Shown: positions 28,386-37,113, counted from the first letter of the stretch. The stretch is DNA of 54,184 nt from Paenibacillus naphthalenovorans (GCF_900099895.1 NZ_FNDY01000031.1:1-54184); one strand, 5' to 3'. The notes: generated by a model from the sequence alone, not told the origin. Numbers and translations are program-made.

Positions 28386-29516
28386 ATGGCAGTAAATGAA
28401 GTGAAACCTGCAGAGCCTAAAATCAAAATGAAGCGCAGCATTATTGATGTCGACATTCATAATTATACCCCACTTGATGTGATCAAGCAGTATTTGCCCC
28501 GGGCTTACCGTGATCAAATCGATTTGTGGGGGTGGCGGCTCCCGGGCTCTTTATATCTGAACGGGGGAATTAAAGTGGGCCAGATGGCCGACTCTGTTCC
28601 TCCTGGCGGAGGCTTTCCCGGAAGCGACCTGAATTTCATGAGAGAACAGCTGTTGGATCCGTATCAAATCGAGTATGGGATATTAACCGGCAGCGATTAC
28701 TCGTGTCAGGCTTCGCCCGATCTCGATTACGCCGCTGCGATCAGCACCGCGATTAATGAATACACATTGGAGCATTGGCTTGCAAAGGACAGCAGGCTGA
28801 AAGGGTCCGTATTTATTCCTAAGCAGGATCCGCTGCAGTCCGCAAAAGAAATTCGCCGTGTCGGTTCTCATCCGGATATGGTTCAAGTCATTGTGTCCAG
28901 CGGGGCTGAAAAACCGTACGGGCACAGATACTACCATCCGATTTACGAAGCCTGCGTCGAGCATAATCTTCCTTTTACGATTCATGTCCTGATGGAAGGG
29001 GTCGGCATTAACGGGCCGAATACCGGCGCCGGTTACGTCAGCTATTACCCCGAGTATCGGGCCAGCAGACCGATGGTGATGGCGGCGCACCTGGCGAGCT
29101 TTATCTATGAAGGCGTTTTCGAAAAATTTCCGACCTTAAAGGTCGTTCTTCAGGAGGCAGGCGTGTTTTGGCTTGCGCCGTATTTATGGAAGCTGGACGA
29201 GGATTGGAAAGCGCTGCGCTTCCAAACGCCATGGGTGAAGAAAAAACCGAGCGAATATTTCCGCAGCAATGTGCGAGTGTCCTCGCAGCCGCTTGAGCCG
29301 ACGCCGAATCCGGAGACGTTTACCCAAATGATGAACGCCGTTTATGCCGACGAGGTCTTAATGTTCTGCACGGATTACCCGCACTGGGATTTTGACTCGC
29401 CTGTGAGAGCGTTTCCCAAGTTGGAAGATTCATTATGGGAGAAAATTTTTTATCAGAATGCAGCTGATCTATATGGTCTGCCGGCAAGAGGAGCTCGAAA
29501 GGAAGGTGCAAAGTGA
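28386..29516 (+). CDS. Amidohydrolase-related TIM-barrel protein, copy 2
   Basis: This paralogue of the protein at 26844-27965 has 376 residues. It has the same landmarks: IIDVDIH (Asp23, His25), YGILTGS, KEIRRVGSHPDMVQVIV, FTIHVLMEG, LKVVLQEAGVFWLAPYLWKLD and FCTDYPHWD. It differs most in the N-terminal region after the metal motif, where substrate specificity is likely set. AAGGAG precedes the ATG. It shares one base with the following Rieske gene. Tandem duplication followed by divergence is the simplest history. Confidence 0.87.
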   Translation: MAVNEVKPAEPKIKMKRSIIDVDIHNYTPLDVIKQYLPRAYRDQIDLWGWRLPGSLYLNGGIKVGQMADSVPPGGGFPGSDLNFMREQLLDPYQIEYGILTGSDYSCQASPDLDYAAAISTAINEYTLEHWLAKDSRLKGSVFIPKQDPLQSAKEIRRVGSHPDMVQVIVSSGAEKPYGHRYYHPIYEACVEHNLPFTIHVLMEGVGINGPNTGAGYVSYYPEYRASRPMVMAAHLASFIYEGVFEKFPTLKVVLQEAGVFWLAPYLWKLDEDWKALRFQTPWVKKKPSEYFRSNVRVSSQPLEPTPNPETFTQMMNAVYADEVLMFCTDYPHWDFDSPVRAFPKLEDSLWEKIFYQNAADLYGLPARGARKEGAK

Positions 29517-29887
29517 TGTCTGTTTTTCTGGTTGGCAAGGCATCGGAAATTCCTGAAGGAAAGAAAAAGATCGTTGAAGCGAATGGCCGAAGCATCGGTG
29601 TTTATAACATCGCGGGGCAATTTTATGCCATCCGCAACACTTGCCCGCATCAGGGAGCGGCTCTTTGCGCCGGCCTTACGGCAGCATATATTACCTCTAC
29701 GGGTCCTGGCCACTTTGAATACGAACGTGACGGCGAGATTGTAAGATGCCCATGGCACCAATGGGAATTCGACATTAAAACGGGCTGCATGATCGTGGAT
29801 CCTAAGATGAGAACGAAGAGCTATGAAGTAACCGTCGAGCGCTACGATGTATCCATTGAAGACAATGAGGTATACATCCATCTGTAA
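29516..29887 (+). CDS. Rieske [2Fe-2S] ferredoxin-like protein, copy 2
   Basis: This 123-residue paralogue of the protein at 27962-28312 has Cys43-x-His45 and Cys78-x-x-His81 (CPWHQWEF). The 32-residue spacing between motifs is the same, and the extra cysteine (Cys51) is in the same position. An insert His lies in GPGHFEY. The ATG at 29516 uses the A of the amidohydrolase TGA and has GGAAGG 9 bases upstream. A GTG at 29513 is less likely. The preserved gene pairing suggests that each Rieske protein works with its own amidohydrolase. Confidence 0.9.
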   Translation: MSVFLVGKASEIPEGKKKIVEANGRSIGVYNIAGQFYAIRNTCPHQGAALCAGLTAAYITSTGPGHFEYERDGEIVRCPWHQWEFDIKTGCMIVDPKMRTKSYEVTVERYDVSIEDNEVYIHL

Positions 29888-29946
29888 CAGCGATGACCAT
29901 AAAGCCGGCTCGACTTTGACTAAATGCGCGAAGTGAATTTAAATCA

Positions 29947-29984
29947 TAGACTGCCCGTGATCGATCGGGATCATGGGTAGTCTA
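29947..29984 (+). repeat. Sixteen-pair hairpin directly before the second transporter
   Basis: TAGACTGCCCGTGATC (29947-29962) pairs with GATCATGGGTAGTCTA (29969-29984) through 16 pairs including two G-T. The stem ends a few bases before the GGGGGA ribosome site of the gene starting at 30001. There is no T-run. It could limit read-through or translation, or protect the upstream mRNA. Confidence 0.65.
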
Positions 29985-30000
29985 AATGGGGGAAATATTC

Positions 30001-31356
30001 ATGCAGCAAAAGCAAGAATCAAAAAAAACATCGACCAAGGCACTTGTGGCGAGTTTGATCGGAAGCTCGATCGAGTGGTACGATTATTTTCTCTATGGAA
30101 CGCTTGCAGCACTTGTATTCAATAAAATATTTTTCCCTACGATCGATCCTGTCGTGGGTTTGATGCTCGCTTACACCTCGTTTGCCCTTCCGTTCTTTAT
30201 TCGCCCGCTGGGCGGCGTCATCTTCAGCCATATAGGGGATAAAATCGGACGAAAAAAAACGCTTGTTCTCACATTAGGATTGATGGGAGGCGCCACGGTT
30301 TTAATCGGTTTGCTTCCTTCGTATGAAACGATTGGCGTATGGGCTCCGATTTTGCTTATTACCTTAAGGCTTATACAGGGGCTTGGCATCGGAGGAGAAT
30401 GGGGCGGCGCCTTGCTGCTCGCGGTCGAGTATGCGCCTAAAGGAAAAAGGGGTTTCTTTGGAAGCGTGCCGCAAATGGGGGTTACCATCGGCCTGCTTCT
30501 CGGTACAATATCGATTACGCTGATGACTGCCCTGCCTGAAAACCAATTTTTGGCATGGGGCTGGCGTGTGCCGTTTATTTTAAGCGCCGTGCTCGTTCTG
30601 CTCGGGTTATGGATCCGGAAGGGGATCGATGAAACACCCGCGTTTAAGGAAGCCAAAGAAAGCGGAAACATAGCCAAGGTTCCGATTGTCGACACGTTCC
30701 GTTACCATTGGAAATCCGTGCTCATTGCCGTGGGTCTCAAAGCCGGAGAAACGGCTCCGTTTTATATTTTCTCGACGTTCATTATTTCCTACGCCACGGG
30801 GCATCTGGGATTCACAGCTACACCGGTGCTGAATGCAGTGACCATCGGAACGTTAATTACAACCATCGCGATTCCTTTTATGGGGGCTTTTTCCGATAAA
30901 GTGGGACGAAAACCCTTGTTCATCTGGGGAATCGTTGCCATTGTTTTGTATGCGTTCCCATATTTCTATATTCTTTCGCTGGGCTCGACGCTGTGGTTAA
31001 CGATTGCGACCATCATCGGATTAGGCATCTTGTGGGCTCCGGTTACGGCTGTGCTGGGGACGCTTTTTTCCGAAATTTTCAGTACGAACGTTCGGTACAC
31101 GGGCGTAACCGTCGGCTATCAATTAGGGGCTGCATTGGCTGGAGGCACCGCTCCTCTGATTGCTACGGCGCTGATGAACGGTTTTAACAATTCCTGGGTG
31201 CCCGTTGCGGTCTACATGATGGTGATCGGATTACTGTCTCTTTTTGCGATATTCAACACGCGAGAAACGAAAGATCTTGCTTTTGAGAGCAACGAAATTG
31301 AAAGTACAGAACAAGAGTTTATTCTGATCGCGCAGGGTGAAGTGCAGAAGAGTTAG
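30001..31356 (+). CDS. Second MFS transporter of the MHS type
   Basis: This 451-residue, twelve-helix transporter is a close paralogue of the one at 22772-24076. IEWYDYFLYG, GDKIGRKKTL, QGLGIGGEWGG and VDTFRYHWKSV recur in the same order. It ends with a hydrophilic tail of about 25 residues rich in Glu that the first copy lacks. The ATG at 30001 has GGGGGA about 8 bases upstream, and an ATG at 29986 overlaps the hairpin side. As the last gene of the island, it may import a second substrate or export a product. Confidence 0.9.
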   Translation: MQQKQESKKTSTKALVASLIGSSIEWYDYFLYGTLAALVFNKIFFPTIDPVVGLMLAYTSFALPFFIRPLGGVIFSHIGDKIGRKKTLVLTLGLMGGATVLIGLLPSYETIGVWAPILLITLRLIQGLGIGGEWGGALLLAVEYAPKGKRGFFGSVPQMGVTIGLLLGTISITLMTALPENQFLAWGWRVPFILSAVLVLLGLWIRKGIDETPAFKEAKESGNIAKVPIVDTFRYHWKSVLIAVGLKAGETAPFYIFSTFIISYATGHLGFTATPVLNAVTIGTLITTIAIPFMGAFSDKVGRKPLFIWGIVAIVLYAFPYFYILSLGSTLWLTIATIIGLGILWAPVTAVLGTLFSEIFSTNVRYTGVTVGYQLGAALAGGTAPLIATALMNGFNNSWVPVAVYMMVIGLLSLFAIFNTRETKDLAFESNEIESTEQEFILIAQGEVQKS

Positions 31357-31371
31357 CGGACTTGCTGCAGG

Positions 31372-31389
31372 CGACAGGTTAACCTGTCG
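31372..31389. repeat. Perfect 18-base palindrome
   Basis: CGACAGGTTAACCTGTCG is perfectly self-complementary with no loop. It lies 15 bases after the second transporter, between convergent genes. This form is more like a dimer protein-binding site than a terminator. Its function is unknown. Confidence 0.6.
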
Positions 31390-31449
31390 GTACTCATCAT
31401 CACCGCGCCGAACTGCAAGGATCATACGGGGCTGCATAGGAAAAAGGTT

Positions 31450-31478
31450 CAACCGGTCAGGTCTGATCTGACCGGTTG
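31450..31478. terminator. Terminator between convergent genes, overlapping the LysR gene end
   Basis: CAACCGGTCAG (31450-31460) pairs perfectly with CTGACCGGTTG (31468-31478) around GTCTGAT. On the minus strand it is followed by AACCTTTTTCC, a usable T-run for the LysR gene. On the plus strand TTTG follows. The last codons and stop of the LysR gene lie inside the stem. Confidence 0.7.
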
Positions 31479-32392
31479 TTTGCATTCTCCTTGTTCATGA
31501 CATCGCGGAACGTCTCCATGAAAGCAGTGACGGCTTTCGATAAATATCTGCCTTTGCGGTAAGCGATCACCAGAGTCCGCGTGGGCCGGATCGTCAGCGG
31601 CAGGTAAGCCGGCGCGAACTCGCTATGTCGTCCCCGGGACACCATAAGCGGCACGAAAGCAATACCCATCCCTGCGGCTGCAAGGGATTGAACGGTTTCG
31701 ATATTGCTGCTCTCGAACACGATGTTGGGAGTAAATCCGGCCTGCTGACACAAATCGAGCGTAATTTGGCGGAAGCCCTGTCCTTTTTTCAGCGTAATGA
31801 AAGGTTCGTTCCTCAGTTCGGCGATATCAACCGCTTTGGCCTGTCCATCGGCGCTGTATTGGGCTAACGGATGCGTCTTCGGAACGGTCAGCACAATTTC
31901 CTCTTCGATCACGGCTTCATAGTCGAGCGTTTCATCGATAAGCGGCAGCGACAGGAGGCTAATATCGGCCTGCCCGCTTGCGGTCAGCTGCTCCAGATTG
32001 GTCGTCGTCTCCTCCACAAGGACGATATCGATCTCCGGATAGCGCGCCTGGAACGCCGGCAGCACCAAGGGCAGCACATGGGCGCCCGTAATGGGCAGGC
32101 TGCCGACGACCAGCCTGCCTTTGCGCATTTGGGAGATGTCCTCCATCTCTTTTTTGAGCTGCTCGACCATGTCGAGTATTTTTTGCGCCTTCTCGACAAA
32201 CAGGGTTCCGGCATAAGTGGCTTCCACGGAGTTCGTGGTTCTCTGAAACAAAAGGACGCCGATTTCTTTCTCCAGTTTGGACAGCTGTTGGCTGAGCGAG
32301 GGCTGGGCGATATGCAGCTTTTCGGCGGCCCTGGAAAAGTTTTTGTCTATGGCGATTTGCAGTGCGTATTGCAGTTGTCGAAGCTCCATCAT
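31457..32392 (-). CDS. LysR-family transcriptional regulator
   Basis: This 311-residue regulator has an N-terminal winged helix-turn-helix (FSRAAEKLHIAQPSLSQQLSKLEKEIG) and a C-terminal periplasmic-binding-like effector domain (LRVVGSLPITG-type start, then GMGIAFVPL). It is divergent from leuC with a 129-base intergenic region containing a T-N11-A box, so control of leuCD and autoregulation are plausible. AAAGGAG precedes two adjacent ATGs, at 32392 and 32389. The co-inducer is unknown. Confidence 0.9.
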   Translation of the reverse strand: MMELRQLQYALQIAIDKNFSRAAEKLHIAQPSLSQQLSKLEKEIGVLLFQRTTNSVEATYAGTLFVEKAQKILDMVEQLKKEMEDISQMRKGRLVVGSLPITGAHVLPLVLPAFQARYPEIDIVLVEETTTNLEQLTASGQADISLLSLPLIDETLDYEAVIEEEIVLTVPKTHPLAQYSADGQAKAVDIAELRNEPFITLKKGQGFRQITLDLCQQAGFTPNIVFESSNIETVQSLAAAGMGIAFVPLMVSRGRHSEFAPAYLPLTIRPTRTLVIAYRKGRYLSKAVTAFMETFRDVMNKENANNRSDQT

Positions 32393-32425
32393 CACCGCTC
32401 CTTTACGATTGCTTATAATCAAAAA

Positions 32426-32440
32426 CTATCAATCTTATAG
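32426..32440. promoter_or_regulatory. Candidate LysR-type operator
   Basis: CTATCAATCTTATAG has CTAT and ATAG arms around seven bases, which fits the T-N11-A rule of LysR-type boxes. It is placed between the divergent LysR gene and leuC. A wider TATAAT/ATTATA symmetry surrounds it. Confidence 0.5.
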
Positions 32441-32521
32441 ATATTATATCTTGGATCAATGAAGATGGAAATGGTACGATATTACGCATAGGATGCATCA
32501 TATTATATTGAGGTGGAACCG

Positions 32522-33940
32522 ATGGCAAAAACAATTATCGAAAAAATTTGGGATAACCATGTCATTCATTCGGAACCGGGCAAACCAAGCATTATTTACA
32601 TCGATCTTCATTTGGTTCACGAAGTGACTTCCCCGCAAGCGTTCGAAGGTCTTCGCATGGCCGGCCGCAAAGTGCGCCGTCCGGATCTGACGTTCGCGAC
32701 AATGGATCACAACGTCCCGACGAAAGACCGTTTCAACATTACCGATCCGATCTCCAAGCAGCAGATCGACACGCTTGCCAAGAACTGTGCTGATTTCGGC
32801 GTGAAGCTGTTTGACCTGAACCACATCGATCAAGGCGTTGTACACGTTATGGGTCCTGAAGTGGGACTGACGCATCCGGGCAAAACGATCGTGTGCGGCG
32901 ACAGCCATACGTCCACGCACGGTGCGTTCGGCGCGCTGGCATTCGGAATCGGAACCAGCGAAGTGGAGCACGTGCTCGCAACGCAATGCTTGCAGCAGGC
33001 AAAACCCAAGACGCTGGAAGTGCGCATCAACGGCAAGCTGAGACCGGGCGTCACGGCGAAGGACTTGATTCTCGGCGTTATCGCCAAATACGGCACGGAC
33101 TTCGCTACCGGCTATGTCATTGAGTACACGGGCGAAGCGATCCGCGGCTTGTCCATGGAAGAACGTATGACGGTCTGCAACATGTCCATCGAAGCCGGAG
33201 CAAGAGCCGGTTTGATCGCTCCGGACGAAACGACGTTCGAATACCTGCGCGGCCGCGACTATGTACCGAAAGGCGAAGCGTTCGATCAAGCGGTTGCCCG
33301 GTGGAAGCAGCTGGTTACGGACGAGGGAGCTGTTTACGATCGCGTAGTGGAATTCGACGCGGACAGCCTGATTCCTCAAGTCACCTGGGGTACAAGCCCG
33401 GGCATGGGTACGGATATTACGGCCAGCGTGCCGAACCCTGCTGATTTTCCAACGGAAAATGAGCGTAAAGCCGCCGAGAAAGCGCTGGAATACATGGCGC
33501 TCACACCGGGAACACCGATGACGGAGATCGCTATCGATTATGTGTTTATCGGCTCCTGTACGAACGGCCGGATCGAGGACCTGCGTGCGGCTGCGGAAGT
33601 GGCTCAGGGCTACAAGGTGGCTCCGAACGTTACCGCCATCGTAGTGCCGGGTTCAGGCCGCGTGAAAGCACAGGCGGAAAAAGAAGGACTCGACAAAATC
33701 TTTACCGAAGCCGGTTTTGAGTGGCGTGATGCGGGCTGCAGCATGTGTCTGGCGATGAACCCTGACGTGCTTCAACCGGGTCAGCGCTGCGCATCGACCT
33801 CCAACCGGAACTTCGAAGGCCGTCAAGGCCGCGGCGGACGTACGCACCTCGTATCTCCGGCAATGGCGGCAGCGGCTGCAATCAAAGGACATTTCACGGA
33901 TGTGCGCGATTGGAAATTTAAAGTGAAGCAAGAAGCTTAA
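32522..33940 (+). CDS. leuC: 3-isopropylmalate dehydratase, large subunit
   Basis: LeuC (472 residues) with LeuD isomerises 2-isopropylmalate to 3-isopropylmalate in leucine synthesis, using a [4Fe-4S] cluster. Aconitase-family motifs are present: [22 protein letters not shown], the cluster ligand motif [12 protein letters not shown], and the second ligand region [11 protein letters not shown]. The ATG at 32522 has GAGGTGG upstream, and a GTG at 32513 overlaps that site. leuA, leuB and the ilv genes are not in the window. Confidence 0.96.
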   Translation: MAKTIIEKIWDNHVIHSEPGKPSIIYIDLHLVHEVTSPQAFEGLRMAGRKVRRPDLTFATMDHNVPTKDRFNITDPISKQQIDTLAKNCADFGVKLFDLNHIDQGVVHVMGPEVGLTHPGKTIVCGDSHTSTHGAFGALAFGIGTSEVEHVLATQCLQQAKPKTLEVRINGKLRPGVTAKDLILGVIAKYGTDFATGYVIEYTGEAIRGLSMEERMTVCNMSIEAGARAGLIAPDETTFEYLRGRDYVPKGEAFDQAVARWKQLVTDEGAVYDRVVEFDADSLIPQVTWGTSPGMGTDITASVPNPADFPTENERKAAEKALEYMALTPGTPMTEIAIDYVFIGSCTNGRIEDLRAAAEVAQGYKVAPNVTAIVVPGSGRVKAQAEKEGLDKIFTEAGFEWRDAGCSMCLAMNPDVLQPGQRCASTSNRNFEGRQGRGGRTHLVSPAMAAAAAIKGHFTDVRDWKFKVKQEA

Positions 33941-33972
33941 AATCAATCATTCTCATGTGAGGAGTTAACGAC

Positions 33973-34566
33973 ATGGAAGCTTTTAAACAGCATACAGGCC
34001 TGGTCGGTCCGGTGGACCGCGTGAATGTGGATACCGACGCTATTATTCCCAAGCAATTTCTGAAGCGTATCGAGCGCTCCGGCTTCGGTCAATTTTTATT
34101 CTATGAGTGGCGCTTTGACGAGCAGGGCGCCGTCATTCCGGAATTCAGTCTGAACCTGCCCCGCTATCAGGGCGCTTCGATACTGCTTTCCCGCGCCAAC
34201 TTCGGCTGCGGCTCTTCCCGTGAGCATGCGCCATGGGCGATTCAGGACTATGGTTTTAAAGTCATCATCGCACCGTCGTTTGCCGACATTTTCTACAATA
34301 ACTGCTTTAAGAACGGCATTCTGCCGATCAAGCTGAGCGAAGAGCAGGTCGAGGAACTGTTCCAGCGTACGGCAGCGAATGAAGGCTACAAATTGAGCGT
34401 TGATCTGGAGAACAAAACGATTAAGGACGGCCAAGGTCTCTCCATCAGCTTCGATCTGGATGAGCATCGCCGCCAATTCCTGCTGCAGGGGCTCGATGAT
34501 ATCGGCCTGACGCTGCAGCATGAAGACAAGATTGCAGCCTATGAAGCGGCTCACCAAGCCTTATAA
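33973..34566 (+). CDS. leuD: 3-isopropylmalate dehydratase, small subunit
   Basis: This 197-residue swivelling domain subunit completes the active site of LeuC. The motifs [14 protein letters not shown] (near residue 18) and [16 protein letters not shown] (near residue 75) are diagnostic, and [17 protein letters not shown] follows. The length matches bacterial LeuD. GTGAGGAG precedes the ATG, 32 bases after leuC. A strong terminator lies just downstream, so leuCD is a two-gene unit. Confidence 0.96.
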   Translation: MEAFKQHTGLVGPVDRVNVDTDAIIPKQFLKRIERSGFGQFLFYEWRFDEQGAVIPEFSLNLPRYQGASILLSRANFGCGSSREHAPWAIQDYGFKVIIAPSFADIFYNNCFKNGILPIKLSEEQVEELFQRTAANEGYKLSVDLENKTIKDGQGLSISFDLDEHRRQFLLQGLDDIGLTLQHEDKIAAYEAAHQAL

Positions 34567-34582
34567 GCCATTTTTGCAAATG

Positions 34583-34619
34583 AAAAAGCTGTTGAGAGAA
34601 TATGCTCAGCAGCTTTTTT
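34583..34619 (+). terminator. Terminator of leuCD
   Basis: AAAAAGCTG-TTGAG (from 34583) pairs with CTCAGCAGCTTTTTT (to 34619) through a stem with one bulge. Six T close the structure. It lies 17 bases after leuD. Confidence 0.88.
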
Positions 34620-34956
34620 GCTGTCCATTTTGTTGTTTGCCGAATGATTTCTTATTGAAGAATAACATTAGGGAGAACAGGAAACGAATGAAGATTTTTT
34701 ACTAAAGGTAAAACAGGGTGGGAATTTACAATCTTATTGATAGGTAATGCCATTTTTCTTTGGTCAAGAGTTTTATCAAAGAAAAATGCGATGACAAATA
34801 CGCGATCGTGTTGATTGGGCACGATAGATGATGAGCCGCCTTATCCGTAGGCGGTTTTCTATTGGTCAAGAATCAACAATAGCAAGAGCATGTTTTTTAT
34901 TTCCATCATCCAATGTATATAATAGCATTTGTAGTATACATAAAGGGGTGAGGGCC
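34620..34956 (+). promoter_or_regulatory. Intergenic region with two hairpins and a promoter
   Basis: These 337 bases hold no convincing gene. CATTTTTCTTTG (34751-34762) and CAAAGAAAAATG (34777-34788) form a perfect 12-pair stem with a 14-base loop. CCGCCT/AGGCGG (34836-34854) followed by TTTTC is a small terminator-like hairpin. A perfect TATAAT (34918-34923) lies 34 bases before the next gene and is probably its -10 box, with only weak T-rich sequence at -35. TTGGTCAAGA occurs twice (near 34760 and 34863). Confidence 0.55.
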
Positions 34957-35829
34957 ATGATTTTCAACAAAATCGGGATCGTCGGCGCGGGCACGATGGG
35001 GCAGGGCATTGCCGAAATGCTCGCCGGCAAAGGGCTTGATGTGGTGCTGATCGACCGCACGCCGGAAAAGCTGCTGCAAGCGATGGAGCAAATCGAAATG
35101 AGTTTGGATAAGCAGCTGGAAAAATGGGCGATCACCGCCGCGGAAAAGAAGATGATATTATCGAAGATACAAAAAGAAACGTATGTGCACCGAATGATGG
35201 AGTGCGATTTGGTCATCGAGTCGATCAATGAGGATTTGGAGCTCAAGAAGCAGCTTTTCCGGCAGCTTGACGATGTGTGTCCTCCAAACATCATTCTGGC
35301 CAGCAACACGTCTACGTTAAGTCTGACGGAGCTGGCGGCGGAAACCAAAGCACCCGAGCGGGTGATCGGCCTTCATTTTCTATATCCGGCATCGAAAATC
35401 CAGCTGGTGGAAATTATAAGAGCGCTGAAAACGAGTGATGACACCTTCGTCCGCACGAAGCAGTTTGTGGAAGAGACGATTCAAAAACGCGGGATTCAAG
35501 TATACGAATCTCCGGGCTTTGTGACGACGAGGCTATTCTGCGTGCTGATCAACGAGGCGATGCATGTGCTTTCCGAGCGGGTGGCCTCTGCAGAGGATAT
35601 TGATACGGCTATGCGGATCGGATATGATTTCCATTACGGTCCGCTGGAGATGGCCGACCGGTTCGGTCTGGATTCGGTGCTTGCCTCTATGGAACGCATG
35701 TTTCGGGAATTCGGGGATGTGAAATACCGGCCGTCTGTACTGCTGAAGCAAATGGTGCGGGCCGGGCAGCTCGGAACGAAAACGGGACAAGGTTTTTTCC
35801 GCTACGATAAGGACGGTGACCGGCTATGA
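34957..35829 (+). CDS. 3-hydroxyacyl-CoA (3-hydroxybutyryl-CoA) dehydrogenase
   Basis: This NAD-dependent dehydrogenase of 290 residues has the Rossmann motif KIGIVGAGTMGQGIAEMLA at the N-terminus, SNTSTLSLTELA near residue 113 and the signature HFLYPASKIQLVEII near 137. It oxidises 3-hydroxyacyl-CoA or reduces acetoacetyl-CoA in short-chain acyl-CoA metabolism. The usual Pro-Val of HFMNPVP is replaced by YPASK, so the substrate may differ from classical Hbd. The ATG at 34957 has AAAGGGGTGAGGG upstream. It overlaps acetate kinase by 4 bases. Confidence 0.88.
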   Translation: MIFNKIGIVGAGTMGQGIAEMLAGKGLDVVLIDRTPEKLLQAMEQIEMSLDKQLEKWAITAAEKKMILSKIQKETYVHRMMECDLVIESINEDLELKKQLFRQLDDVCPPNIILASNTSTLSLTELAAETKAPERVIGLHFLYPASKIQLVEIIRALKTSDDTFVRTKQFVEETIQKRGIQVYESPGFVTTRLFCVLINEAMHVLSERVASAEDIDTAMRIGYDFHYGPLEMADRFGLDSVLASMERMFREFGDVKYRPSVLLKQMVRAGQLGTKTGQGFFRYDKDGDRL

Positions 35830-37040
35830 TCATTCTAGTCGTTAATGCAGGCAGCTCGTCGCTGAAGTTTCAATTATATCAAATGAAGGATGAAACCGTG
35901 CTCGCTAAGGGCAAAGTGGAACGCATAGGGATGGAATCGGCGATTTTACACTTTGAACCTGCAGGAAAACAGGAAATCCGGGAAGTACGGGAAATATTGG
36001 AGCATACGACAGCCTTTCGCAAAGTGATGGATATTCTTGTTCATCCGGTTCATGGCATCCTCCAGTCCGTGGATCAAATTGAAGCGGTCGGGCACAGGGT
36101 TGTGCATGGGGGGGAGTCGTTTTCCGGCTCCGTTTTGGTGGACGAGGAAGTCAAACGCGAAATCAAACGCCTGTTCGACTTGGCTCCGCTGCATAACCCG
36201 GCGCATATACTGGGGATCCAGGCCGTGGAAGCGAATATGCCCGATATCCCGCAGGCCGTTGTCTTCGATACGGCGTTTCATCAGACGATGCCGCCGACCT
36301 CTTATTTGTACCCGATTCCGATGGTGCTCTATAAAAAACACAAAATCCGCCGTTACGGCTTTCACGGCATGTCCCACGCCTATGTGAGCGAACGGGCCGC
36401 GGCTTTTCTGGGCCGTCCGCTTAAGGAATTGAAGCTCGTTACCTGTCATATCGGCAACGGCGCCAGCTGCGCAGCCATCTTGGGCGGCCGCTCGATGGAT
36501 ACGAGCATGGGGATGACGCCGCTGGAGGGTCTGATGATGGGTACCCGCAGCGGTGACATCGATCCGGCGATCGTGCCGGTTACGATGAGCAAAGAAGATC
36601 TGACGCTGGCGGAAGTGAGTTCGATGTTGAACCGGCACAGCGGGCTCATGGCGATCTCGGGCATCGGAAGCGACATGAGGGAGATCGAGCAGGCGATAAA
36701 AACGGGAGACCGCAATGCGTCGCTGGCGTTCGAAATGTACGAATACCGGCTGCGCAAATATATCGGCGCTTATGCCGCCGCAATGAATGGGTTGGATGCC
36801 GTTGTGTTTACTGCTGGTGTGGGAGAGAATTCTGCGATGCTCCGGGCTGCGGTTTGCCGGAATTTGAGTTTCCTCGGGATCGAGCTGGATGAGCAAGCGA
36901 ACGAACGCAAGGAGTCCGGGGAACGGGAAATCACGGCGCCGGAGTCCAAGGTAAAGGCGCTGGTCATTCCCACCAATGAAGAACTCGTCATCGCCAGGGA
37001 TACATACCGTTTGATTTTACACCGCAATGATGTAGAATAA
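35826..37040 (+). CDS. ackA: Acetate kinase
   Basis: This 404-residue kinase interconverts acetate plus ATP and acetyl phosphate. The N-terminal signature LVVNAGSSSLKF, the second signature RRYGFHGMSHAYV, and the phosphate/adenosine motifs HIGNGAS and FTAGVGENS are all present. Length and motifs favour acetate over butyrate kinase (about 355 residues). It is translationally coupled (ATGA) to the hydroxyacyl-CoA dehydrogenase, whereas pta is not nearby. Propionate is a possible alternative substrate. Confidence 0.93.
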   Translation: MIILVVNAGSSSLKFQLYQMKDETVLAKGKVERIGMESAILHFEPAGKQEIREVREILEHTTAFRKVMDILVHPVHGILQSVDQIEAVGHRVVHGGESFSGSVLVDEEVKREIKRLFDLAPLHNPAHILGIQAVEANMPDIPQAVVFDTAFHQTMPPTSYLYPIPMVLYKKHKIRRYGFHGMSHAYVSERAAAFLGRPLKELKLVTCHIGNGASCAAILGGRSMDTSMGMTPLEGLMMGTRSGDIDPAIVPVTMSKEDLTLAEVSSMLNRHSGLMAISGIGSDMREIEQAIKTGDRNASLAFEMYEYRLRKYIGAYAAAMNGLDAVVFTAGVGENSAMLRAAVCRNLSFLGIELDEQANERKESGEREITAPESKVKALVIPTNEELVIARDTYRLILHRNDVE

Positions 37041-37113
37041 TGAGATAAGGCGAATACCGAACGTCTGTTCATTGATAAATGCTACATAACGAAATACGGG
37101 GGAGGATGGTTTC

